Below, piece by piece: positions 45,594-53,069 of a DNA stretch of 64,000 nt (positions are counted from its first letter, which is position 1; each line of letters starts with the position of its first letter). The DNA comes from Thermodesulfovibrionales bacterium (GTDB lineage Bacteria > Nitrospirota > Thermodesulfovibrionia > Thermodesulfovibrionales > Dissulfurispiraceae). The translations under genes were made by a program, and so were the position numbers. The notes beneath the pieces are model-generated. The model saw only the letters and a list, made by a program, of their open reading frames with translations, was not told the DNA's origin and ran no database searches. The DNA lies in the NCBI GenBank assembly GCA_030017995.1, contig JASEGS010000003.1:1-64000 (forward strand), given 5' to 3'.

Positions 45594-46595
45594 ATGGAAA
45601 AAATTGAGCGCCCATATATAAGAAAAATACGATATGCAGTCCAGTGGACGATATTCCTCATGGTTTGCTACGCAGGATCTAAGTTCTACTTTTTTACAGA
45701 GGCGCTGGAACAAGGACTGATACCATCTGTAAGCCGTCCGCCGTCAATAGAAGGATTCATGCCGATAGGCGCCCTGATGTCATTGAAACTCTGGATTGCG
45801 GAAGGCATATTCGATCCCCTGCATCCTGCTGCGCTGATAATATTCATCAGCGCAATAGTATCGGCGATTCTACTGAAAAAATCATTTTGCAGTTGGATAT
45901 GTCCTGTAGGAGCGATTTCAGAGCTTGCATGGAAGACAGGCGAAAAGATATTCGGCAGAAATTTTGTTATACACAAATATATAGACTATCCATTAAGGTC
46001 TCTTAAATATATTCTTATGGGGTTCTTCCTTTATGTCATTCTAATAAAGATGCCGCAGTTGCAAATTCAAGAGTTCCTCGATACACCCTACTGGAAAGTT
46101 GCAGATATAAAACTCCTGAAGTTCTTTACAGAGATGACTAATACAACAAAGATAACCCTGAGCATATTGCTTGGATTGTCGCTTCTATATAAAAACTTCT
46201 GGTGCAGGTATTTATGTCCGTATGGCGGTTTGCTCGGATTATTAAGTTTCTTAAGTCCGGTAAAGATAAAAAGGAGTGAAGCACGCTGTATTCAGTGCGG
46301 CCTCTGCGCAAAAAACTGCCCTTCCCTGCTGCCTGTTGACACAAAAAAAACAATCCATTCTCCTGAATGCACGGGCTGTTTAACATGCGTAAGTTATTGC
46401 CCTTCAAAGGGCGCACTGGATGCAGCCGTCTCCGGCAGGATAGTCCTTAAACCCCAGATGTTTATTCTTTCAGCAATTGCAGTATTTTTCGGCATCATAC
46501 TCATAGCGAAACTGACAGGGAATTGGCACTCCTCCATCACATATGAAGAATTAACCACCCTCATGCCGCTTATAGACACCCTCGCCCATCCGTAA
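45594..46595 (+). CDS. NapH/YccM-type membrane polyferredoxin
   Basis: This 333-residue membrane protein has several helices. Two CxxxCP loops (CSWICPVG, CRYLCPYG) and two [4Fe-4S] motifs (CIQCGLCAKNCP, CTGCLTCVSYCP) are on the cytoplasmic side, and a further helix ends the protein. Family members move electrons between quinol and periplasmic or cytoplasmic reductases. No reductase gene is next to it. Confidence 0.85.
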   Translation: MEKIERPYIRKIRYAVQWTIFLMVCYAGSKFYFFTEALEQGLIPSVSRPPSIEGFMPIGALMSLKLWIAEGIFDPLHPAALIIFISAIVSAILLKKSFCSWICPVGAISELAWKTGEKIFGRNFVIHKYIDYPLRSLKYILMGFFLYVILIKMPQLQIQEFLDTPYWKVADIKLLKFFTEMTNTTKITLSILLGLSLLYKNFWCRYLCPYGGLLGLLSFLSPVKIKRSEARCIQCGLCAKNCPSLLPVDTKKTIHSPECTGCLTCVSYCPSKGALDAAVSGRIVLKPQMFILSAIAVFFGIILIAKLTGNWHSSITYEELTTLMPLIDTLAHP

Positions 46596-46658
46596 GGATT
46601 CAATCCATCGAATCAAAACCTTCTTTGCTTTAACCCGTATAATTTATAAAATTTGCCT

Positions 46659-46795
46659 GTGCAGGATAGGACATAGTATTTCCGCTCATTCTCGGAAGGC
46701 ATCCAAGCCTTCCTCCGAGGCTTTCGCCTGCTCAAACATCCTGTCCTCGCTTATCACCGAAAGAAACCGCTCAAATACTATGTCCTATCCTGCAC
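46659..46795 (-). repeat. Repeat family C, copy C3
   Basis: The ends are nearly perfect inverted repeats (GTGCAGGATAGGACATAGTA with TACTATGTCCTATCCTGCAC). Inner hairpins include GGAAGGC-ATCCAA-GCCTTCC. Its reverse complement aligns with C2 along the whole length. It is non-coding, in the spacer before the broken SPFH gene. Confidence 0.85.
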
Positions 46796-46862
46796 GCTTC
46801 TATATATACAAAATCGCTCGGTTCAGGTAATATTTTACTTATATCACATCAGGAGGTCTGGC

Positions 46863-47277
46863 ATGAAAAGTTTAGATGAATTTAGCCAAGAAAGATTTAA
46901 GACACCATCAAAACGTGCGGCTGTTGTTCTTGCAAGCTTTTTAGTTTTACTTTTAATAGTGTTTGTCTTAAATCCCTTTGTTATCGTCAAAGCAGGGCAC
47001 AGGGGCGTGGTTTTAAATTTTGGAGCGGTGAGCAAGGATGTCCTCGAGAGACCTTGAGAGGATAAAAATAGAGGCGCAGCAAAAGATAGCACAGGCAGAA
47101 GCAGAAGCGAAAGCGCTGGCTTTACAGAAACAGAACATAACTCCAGACCTCGTGAAACTGAGAGAGATAGAGACAAGGCTCAAGGCAATTGAAAAATGGG
47201 ATGGACACATGCCAAAGGTTGTCGGCGGAGCAGTGCCTTTTATTGGAATAGAAGACATGGAGAAGACAAAAAAGTGA
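46863..47277 (+). pseudogene. Prohibitin/SPFH-family membrane protein with internal deletion
   Basis: The N-terminal part (membrane helix, then AGHRGVVLNFGAVSKDVL) stops at 47055-47057. The C-terminal part (DLERIKIEAQQKIAQAEAEAKALALQKQNI) continues in another frame to 47277. In intact homologues about 170 residues of SPFH domain lie between these. An internal deletion with a frame change is the simplest reading. The junction is near 47045. Confidence 0.8.
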
Positions 47278-47291
47278 TATAATTCGCACAT

Positions 47292-47981
47292 ATGCCGGAG
47301 AGGATTCTTGTAATTGAGGATGAGAAGAAGATAGCCGATATCGTTAAAACCTATCTTGACAGGGATGGCTTTGATGTCACCATTGCAGGTACAGGCACAA
47401 ATGCCATGCAGTTGCTTAAAAATGGTTTTGACATTATAATCCTTGACCTTATGCTTCCGGATATCGATGGCGAAACCATATGCAGCGCCATAAAAGAGTT
47501 CTCTGATGTGCCGATAATAATGCTGACAGCAAAGAGTTCAGAGGATGAAAGAGTGCGGGGACTTGGAATTGGCGCTGATGACTATGTGATAAAACCATTC
47601 AGTCCAAAAGAGCTTGTGGCGAGAGTTAAAGCACATATCAGACGAACGAAGAGAAGCGAAAGAAAGACCTTATCATTTAATGGCGGCATACTAAAGATCG
47701 AAGTTCTCTCTATGGAGGTTAGAAAATCCAATAAAATCCTGCCCCTGACATCTACAGAATTTAAGATCCTCTTATGCCTTGCAGAAAAACCGGGAGTTGT
47801 CTTTTCAAGATTGCAGCTTATCAACGCAGTTCAGGGATATGACTTTGAAGGCTATGACAGGGTTATCGATGCGCACATAAAAAACATAAGACGCAAAATA
47901 GAGGATAACCCCCAAAAACCTATGTTTATAAAAACGGTATACGGCACAGGCTACAAATTCATAGGCATTGTAGATAAATGA
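47292..47981 (+). CDS. OmpR-family response regulator
   Basis: This 229-residue protein has a receiver domain with phospho-Asp in IIILDLMLPDIDG, the switch Lys in DDYVIKPFSP, and a winged-helix DNA-binding domain (LPLTSTEFKILLCLAEKPG; RVIDAHIKNIRRKIEDNP). Its stop overlaps the kinase start (ATGA). It lies directly upstream of the Cus efflux operon and probably controls it. The spacer before 49379 has two TTCAT repeats 11 bp apart, a possible OmpR-type site. Confidence 0.93.
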   Translation: MPERILVIEDEKKIADIVKTYLDRDGFDVTIAGTGTNAMQLLKNGFDIIILDLMLPDIDGETICSAIKEFSDVPIIMLTAKSSEDERVRGLGIGADDYVIKPFSPKELVARVKAHIRRTKRSERKTLSFNGGILKIEVLSMEVRKSNKILPLTSTEFKILLCLAEKPGVVFSRLQLINAVQGYDFEGYDRVIDAHIKNIRRKIEDNPQKPMFIKTVYGTGYKFIGIVDK

Positions 47982-49330
47982 AGACCAAAATATTTCTTGC
48001 GTTTATAATTGTGATCCTTGCAGCGCTTCTTTCTAATTTTATCTTTGAATGGCTGATAATAAAAGATTTCGACAACTATGTGAGCGGTGTGAAAGAAGAT
48101 CAGCTTTACTGGATACTTGCGTCAGTCGAGGGCAGCTATTCCAATGGCAGATGGGATAAAAAAGCATTATCTGAATCTATTCACTGGGCAATAATGCTGG
48201 GCATAAATGCCTCTGTCCTTGATGAAAAAGGCAGGGAGGTCATTACCTCAAAAGAGGTTTTGAACTCTCTATCAGGTCCAATGAAACATCGGATGGAAGA
48301 CATGCTTCATATTCATGAGACAGGCAATACATATTATGATGAATATCCCCTTTTCATAAAGGGCAAAAGAATAGGAACACTTCTATCTCATCCATTCCAG
48401 AAAAAACAAATAATGGAAAAAGAAGCAATATTCAAAAAAAGAATAAAAAAATTTTTTATTGTATCATTTTTGATTGCAGGAGCAGGTTCGATCATAATCG
48501 CCCTTCTTTTCAGTCAGTTCCTTTCAAAACCTATAATTACCATGAGAAAGGCAGCGAAAAAAATTGCTGAAGGGGACTTCAGCATAAGGATACCTGTTAA
48601 AAGTCATGACGAGGTGGGAAGGTTGTCAGAGAGTTTTAACATGATGGCAGATGCCCTGCATAAAGAAGAGAAGTTGAGAGAACACCTTATGTCCAACATT
48701 GCCCACGAATTGAGGACTCCCCTGACCATCATGAAGGCACATGCAGAGGCAGTTGAAGATGGAGTAATTGAAGACAAGACAAAAGGCATTGAAACTATAA
48801 AAAATGAGATCGACGCCATGATAAAGCTGGTTAAAGGAATAGAAGATATTACAATGGCAGAAGCGAGTTTCCTTACAAAGGGAGAAATGACGGAGATTAA
48901 TCTGAGGGAGTTCATATTGGGATTGGTGAACGAGATAAAACCCGCATTCATAGAAAAGGGACTGGATATAAAGATAAATGCAGGAAATGATATCTTCGTC
49001 ACCACAGATATAGAAAAATTAGAACGGATAATCAAGAATACAATTTCCAATTCTCTGAAATTTACAGAAAAAGGCGGGGTGCATATTGACTATGGGCTTC
49101 ATGGCAAAGAATATTTTATTGAAATAAAAGATACAGGCAAAGGAATCACTGAAAACGAAATATCAAATATTTTTAATCGTTTTTACCGGCTTGACAAGTC
49201 AAAAGAAGGCGGTTTGGGTATCGGACTCTCAATAGTAAAGGAGCTTGTTAATGTCATGGGCGGAAAGATAGAAGTAAAAAGCAAACCCGGCACAGGAACG
49301 AGCTTCAGAATCTATTTCCCAGTTTCTTAG
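47978..49330 (+). CDS. HAMP-containing sensor histidine kinase (partner of the OmpR regulator)
   Basis: This 450-residue protein has two membrane helices (about 4-25 and 160-182) flanking a periplasmic sensor. A HAMP domain, HisKA (SNIAHELRTPLTIMKAHAEA) and HATPase (IIKNTISNSLKF, DTGKGI, GGLGIGLSIVKELV) follow. By position it senses the metal or envelope stress that the downstream efflux genes relieve. Confidence 0.92.
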   Translation: MKTKIFLAFIIVILAALLSNFIFEWLIIKDFDNYVSGVKEDQLYWILASVEGSYSNGRWDKKALSESIHWAIMLGINASVLDEKGREVITSKEVLNSLSGPMKHRMEDMLHIHETGNTYYDEYPLFIKGKRIGTLLSHPFQKKQIMEKEAIFKKRIKKFFIVSFLIAGAGSIIIALLFSQFLSKPIITMRKAAKKIAEGDFSIRIPVKSHDEVGRLSESFNMMADALHKEEKLREHLMSNIAHELRTPLTIMKAHAEAVEDGVIEDKTKGIETIKNEIDAMIKLVKGIEDITMAEASFLTKGEMTEINLREFILGLVNEIKPAFIEKGLDIKINAGNDIFVTTDIEKLERIIKNTISNSLKFTEKGGVHIDYGLHGKEYFIEIKDTGKGITENEISNIFNRFYRLDKSKEGGLGIGLSIVKELVNVMGGKIEVKSKPGTGTSFRIYFPVS

Positions 49331-49378
49331 CTCTCTCAAATTCATAATTCCTTCATCATCTAATGATATTTTATTTTT

Positions 49379-49681
49379 ATGATTAAATTGATTGCTGCCC
49401 TTTTATTTGGTATTCTTGTTTCAAACACCGGCGCTGAGAATATAACGCCTTATGGAGACACATGCCCGTTATGCGGCGAATATGGCTATTGCAAAAAACA
49501 GCCAACGAGCAAGGAGATAGCCAATGCCCTTGAATCGTATTATTCAAAAAAAGGATTCAGCGTAATAATACTTAAAAGACAGAACGGAAGATTCATAGAA
49601 GCAGAGGTTTATAGGAACAATGAGATTAAAGACAGAATCCTGCTCGACTGCAAAACAGGCAAACTCAGGTCAATATACTAA
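49379..49681 (+). CDS. Small secreted Cys-containing protein
   Basis: This 100-residue protein has a short signal peptide (IKLIAALLFGILVSNTGA), then CPLCGEYGYCKKQ and a PepSY-like alpha/beta segment (EIANALESYYSKKGFSVIILKRQNGRFIEAEVY). It is the first gene behind the two-component pair, in the Cus operon. A metal-binding role is plausible from the CxxC and context. Confidence 0.65.
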   Translation: MIKLIAALLFGILVSNTGAENITPYGDTCPLCGEYGYCKKQPTSKEIANALESYYSKKGFSVIILKRQNGRFIEAEVYRNNEIKDRILLDCKTGKLRSIY

Positions 49682-49704
49682 AAGGGGGTAAAAAAGTAAT
49701 TTTT

Positions 49705-50103
49705 ATGAAGAGACACGCAAGCAAAATCATAATAGTTTTCATAGCTCTCTTTTTATATGCTGCATTTGCAAATGCAGCGGAAAAGGGGCAAAGAGACGAA
49801 TCGCTGAGAAAAAGTGAAAGGAGAATAACGCTTGATCCGAATCTATTCAGCGCGCCGCAGATAAAGGAGTCATATCATGCAGCAAAGGAGATCCCATGGG
49901 TTTTGGACAGCATATATTGCTACTGTATGTGCAAAGAGTCACCGGTGTTCAGGCATAAAAGCCTTTTAAGCTGCTATGTTGACAACCATGCTGCCGGCTG
50001 AGGCATCTGCATAGAGGAAGCCCTTCGGGCTTTCGAACTATACAAAAAAGGCTATCCTGTAAAAAAGATAAAGGATATAGTGGAAACAGAATTTAACTTG
50101 TAA
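49705..50103 (+). CDS. PCYCGC-family secreted protein, probable selenoprotein (UGA at 49999)
   Basis: A 132-codon frame runs from ATG 49705 to TAA 50101, with TGA at 49999-50001 as codon 99. The signal peptide ends ANA. The centre carries YCYCMCKESP and HKSLLSCYVDNHAAG; after the TGA come GICIEEALRAFELYKKGY and KKIKDIVETEF. In PCYCGC-motif proteins this second part starts with a CxxC (CxVC), so the TGA takes the place of its first Cys, giving U-G-I-C. A hairpin GGAAGCCC-TTC-GGGCTTTC (50016-50034) lies about 15-23 nt after the UGA, the position of bacterial SECIS elements. A plain nonsense mutation is the alternative. Confidence 0.75.
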
Positions 50104-50139
50104 TTCCCTGTAGCAAGCTACAGGGAATTACAAGTTAAA
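50092..50139 (+). repeat. Perfect 23-bp inverted repeat
   Basis: A 23-base arm beginning TTTAACTTGTAATTCCCTGT is followed by two bases and its exact complement. The left arm contains the selenoprotein-like gene's last codons and stop; the right arm ends just before the next Shine-Dalgarno. No T-tract follows. Confidence 0.85.
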
Positions 50140-50159
50140 CAAACAAAGGAGGAACAGAA

Positions 50160-50549
50160 ATGAAAAGGTTTGTGTTACTTATTTTTATGCTTGTCTTGTG
50201 CGCAGGTTCAGCATATGCAAAAGAATATGAGGTGAAGAAAAAGGCAGGGGAGTATGATGTAGAGGTGAAGATTGATAAAAATCCGCCTGTTGTCGGCAAT
50301 AACAATATAGAGATAGAGATAAAAGATGCAGCCGGCAAATATATCACAGATGCAAAAGTTGTTGTTGATTACTCCATGCCTGCAATGCCCGGCATGCCTG
50401 CTATGAACTACAAAACCGACGCAACATTAAAGGGAAATGAGTACAAGGCAATAATGAATCTCTCGATGTCGGGGCCATGGAATATTGCCATAAAAATAAC
50501 ACGCGGCGGCAAGACAACAACAATGAAATTCAATGTGGATGCAAGGTAA
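50160..50549 (+). CDS. YtkA/FixH-like periplasmic protein
   Basis: This 129-residue protein has a signal peptide ending AYA. The Ig-like domain (EVKIDKNPPVVGNNNIEIEI) carries Met-rich MPAMPGMPAMNY, reminiscent of copper chaperones of the YtkA type. An AAAGGAGG Shine-Dalgarno precedes ATG 50160. It belongs to the Cus-type operon and probably hands over metal in the periplasm. Confidence 0.8.
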   Translation: MKRFVLLIFMLVLCAGSAYAKEYEVKKKAGEYDVEVKIDKNPPVVGNNNIEIEIKDAAGKYITDAKVVVDYSMPAMPGMPAMNYKTDATLKGNEYKAIMNLSMSGPWNIAIKITRGGKTTTMKFNVDAR

Positions 50550-51846
50550 AGACAGAGCAAAGATGCCAGAGCACAGAGCACAGACAAGACATATTAAAAA
50601 GTCTGTGTTCTGTCTTCTGTGTTCTGTCTTCTTATCCTTGAATATTGTATTTGCCGATGAACTCACCCTCCAAGAGCTGATTGACGAGGCGCTGAAAAAT
50701 AATCACGAGATACTCGTTTCCGAGACAAAATCTGCAACAGCAGGGTTCAAAATCCCTCAGGCAGAAAGCCTTCCAGATCCAATGCTCATGCTCGGCTATC
50801 AGAACGAAGGGTTCAGACAGCTTTACAGCTTCAGCAAATCTCCTGACTCCATGTGGATGTTTTCTGCGTCACAGATGTTTCCTTTTCCCGGCAAACTGTC
50901 TTTAAAGGGAGAGATTGCAGCGAGGGATGCAGAAGTTACAAAGGCAATGGCTAATACTACAAAACTGAAAATAATTTCACGGGTAAAAGAACTTTATTAT
51001 GAACTTTTCTTTGCTTACAAAAATATTGCCCTCATAAAAAACAGAGCAAATCTCTTTTTAAGGATTGAGGATGCTGCCATTGCAAGATACTCAACAGGGA
51101 TGGGTTCAGAGCAGGAAGTCCTGATGTCCCAAACAGAAAAATATATGCTTCTCGAGAAGGAGGAGATGCTAAAACAAAAGATTCAGTCCATTGAAGCTAT
51201 GCTCAATACAACTATTGGCAGAGAGGTTAATTCCCCGCTGGGCAGACCTGCAGAGCCTATCCTGACAACATTTAACAGAGGCATGCATGAACTGATTAAA
51301 ATAGCCTACAACAATTCCTCTGAAATAATATCCAGAGAAAAGATGGTCACATCAGCAGAAACGAGAATTGAGATGGCGAAAAAGGAATACTATCCTGACT
51401 TTACAGTGAATGCGACCTATTTCGCAAGGAATGCGGATTACCCTGACATGTGGAGCCTGTCAGCCTCCGTAAATATCCCTCTTTTTTATAAGACAAAGCA
51501 ACGGCAGGCGGTAAATGAGGCAAACTCAGCCCTTTCAGAGGCAAAGCATGAACTCGAAGCAGTAAAACAAATGATCTCTTCGTCCATAAGGGACAACTAC
51601 TCTATGGCTAAGGCGTCAGAAAGGCTTATGGATTTATATAAAACCGCTTTAATCCCCAAAACCTACCAGGATTTTGAGGCAGCCATTGCAGTGTATATAA
51701 CAGGAAAGATTGATGCCATAACAGTCATAACTCGGTTGAAATCATTGATTGATTACGAGATTTTATACTGGCAGCAGTTTATAGAGAGGGAAAAAGCGAT
51801 AGCGAGACTTGAAGCGATAACAGGAATTAAGCAGGAGCAAAAATGA
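50533..51846 (+). CDS. cusC: TolC/CusC-type outer membrane efflux protein
   Basis: This 437-residue protein has a repeated coiled-coil outer-membrane efflux layout (LTLQELIDEALKNNHEIL, PDPMLMLGYQNEGF, TARD-type helices, PLFYKTKQRQAVNEA). The likely start is ATG 50533, overlapping the upstream gene; ATG 50563 is possible. The signal-peptide core SVFCLLCSVFL is encoded by a heptamer array (50601-50635), paired with an inverse array upstream. Confidence 0.88.
   Translation: MWMQGKDRAKMPEHRAQTRHIKKSVFCLLCSVFLSLNIVFADELTLQELIDEALKNNHEILVSETKSATAGFKIPQAESLPDPMLMLGYQNEGFRQLYSFSKSPDSMWMFSASQMFPFPGKLSLKGEIAARDAEVTKAMANTTKLKIISRVKELYYELFFAYKNIALIKNRANLFLRIEDAAIARYSTGMGSEQEVLMSQTEKYMLLEKEEMLKQKIQSIEAMLNTTIGREVNSPLGRPAEPILTTFNRGMHELIKIAYNNSSEIISREKMVTSAETRIEMAKKEYYPDFTVNATYFARNADYPDMWSLSASVNIPLFYKTKQRQAVNEANSALSEAKHELEAVKQMISSSIRDNYSMAKASERLMDLYKTALIPKTYQDFEAAIAVYITGKIDAITVITRLKSLIDYEILYWQQFIEREKAIARLEAITGIKQEQK
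50551..50635 (+). repeat. Inverted heptamer arrays in the tolC signal peptide
   Basis: Left: six 7-nt units around CACAGAG (50551-50592). Right: five units alternating GTCTGTG/TTCTGTC/TTCTGTG (50601-50635). The two are mutual inverse repeats. The right array codes for the hydrophobic core of the signal peptide. Confidence 0.85.
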
Positions 51847-53066
51847 AAAGAAAAAACATAATAATCACATCAGCATTACTGGCAGGGATTTTGTTGTTCA
51901 GCCTTTCAAAAACAGGCAGAGATTTATTTCAAAATTTAACACAAAAGACCTCATCTCAGAAACCACAGCCTACATCTGAACATACAGGACATGCAAGCGA
52001 TAGCGTTACATCCCAACCTGCATCATCGCAACAAGCTCCAGTGGAGACTCCTTTGGTAGAGATACCTTCTGATAAACAGCAGTTGATAGGCGTCAAGACT
52101 ACTATCGTATCAATGATGCCCCTTCAGAAAATGATACGGGCTGCGGGCCGCATTGAGTATGACGAAAGAAGGCTCTCGACAGTAAACACAAAAATTGAAG
52201 GCTGGATTGAAAAGCTCCATATTGATTACATAGGTCGTTATATAAAAAAAGGAGAGCCGCTCGTAGAAATATATAGCCCTGAGCTTATAGCAACCCAGCA
52301 GGAATTCATAAATCTTTTGAAATGGCGTCAGAAATCAGGAAAAGAGGATACAATTACAAGTATGCTGTCGAAGGATGCCGAGGCAATAATAGAGGCAGCC
52401 AAACAAAGACTAAGGCTCTGGGATATAACAGAAGAACAGATTAAAAAGATAGAAGAGACAGCCAAACCTGTAAGGACACTCACTATTTTTAGTCCTGTAA
52501 GCGGATATGTTGTGCAGAAAACAGCGCTTCAGGGAATGCGCATAATGATAGGGGAAAGGCTATTTGATATTGCAGACCTGTCAATCGTCTGGGTCATCGC
52601 AGATGTTTATGAATATGAAATGCCTCTTATAAGCATCGGGCAGACAGCAACCATTGCTCTGAGCTATATACCAGAAAAGGAATTCAAAGCTACTATTGAG
52701 TATGTGTATCCATCCCTGTCAGCAGAAACAAAGACAGCCAAAATACGATTTTCCATACCTAATCCTGATGGCAAGCTCAAGCCCCAGATGTATACTAATG
52801 TGGTTATAAAAAGCGATATATCAAAACGCCTTATCATACCCGAAGATGCTGTGATTGACACAGGCATGAGACAGATAGTGTATGTTGACAAGGGAGATGG
52901 CTATTTCGAGCCGAGGGAAATAACCATAGGCATCAGGGCGGATGGACTTGTAGAGGTTATAAGGGGCTTAAAAGCCGGTGAAAAGATAGCCTCATCAGCC
53001 ACATTCCTCATAGATTCAGAGGCAAAATTGAAAGGGATCGCTCCAGCAGGCGGGCATAAACATTAA
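51843..53066 (+). CDS. cusB: CusB-type RND efflux periplasmic adaptor
   Basis: This 407-residue protein has an N-terminal membrane anchor and a His/Ser-rich spacer (HTGHASD). Typical adaptor domains follow: AAGRIEYDERRLSTVNTKIEGWIEKL, GEPLVEIYSPELIATQQEF, SPVSGYVVQKTALQGMRI. It ends with PAGGHKH. It links CusA and CusC. It overlaps cusC by 4 bases. Confidence 0.93.
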   Translation: MKRKNIIITSALLAGILLFSLSKTGRDLFQNLTQKTSSQKPQPTSEHTGHASDSVTSQPASSQQAPVETPLVEIPSDKQQLIGVKTTIVSMMPLQKMIRAAGRIEYDERRLSTVNTKIEGWIEKLHIDYIGRYIKKGEPLVEIYSPELIATQQEFINLLKWRQKSGKEDTITSMLSKDAEAIIEAAKQRLRLWDITEEQIKKIEETAKPVRTLTIFSPVSGYVVQKTALQGMRIMIGERLFDIADLSIVWVIADVYEYEMPLISIGQTATIALSYIPEKEFKATIEYVYPSLSAETKTAKIRFSIPNPDGKLKPQMYTNVVIKSDISKRLIIPEDAVIDTGMRQIVYVDKGDGYFEPREITIGIRADGLVEVIRGLKAGEKIASSATFLIDSEAKLKGIAPAGGHKH

Positions 53067-53069
53067 AAC

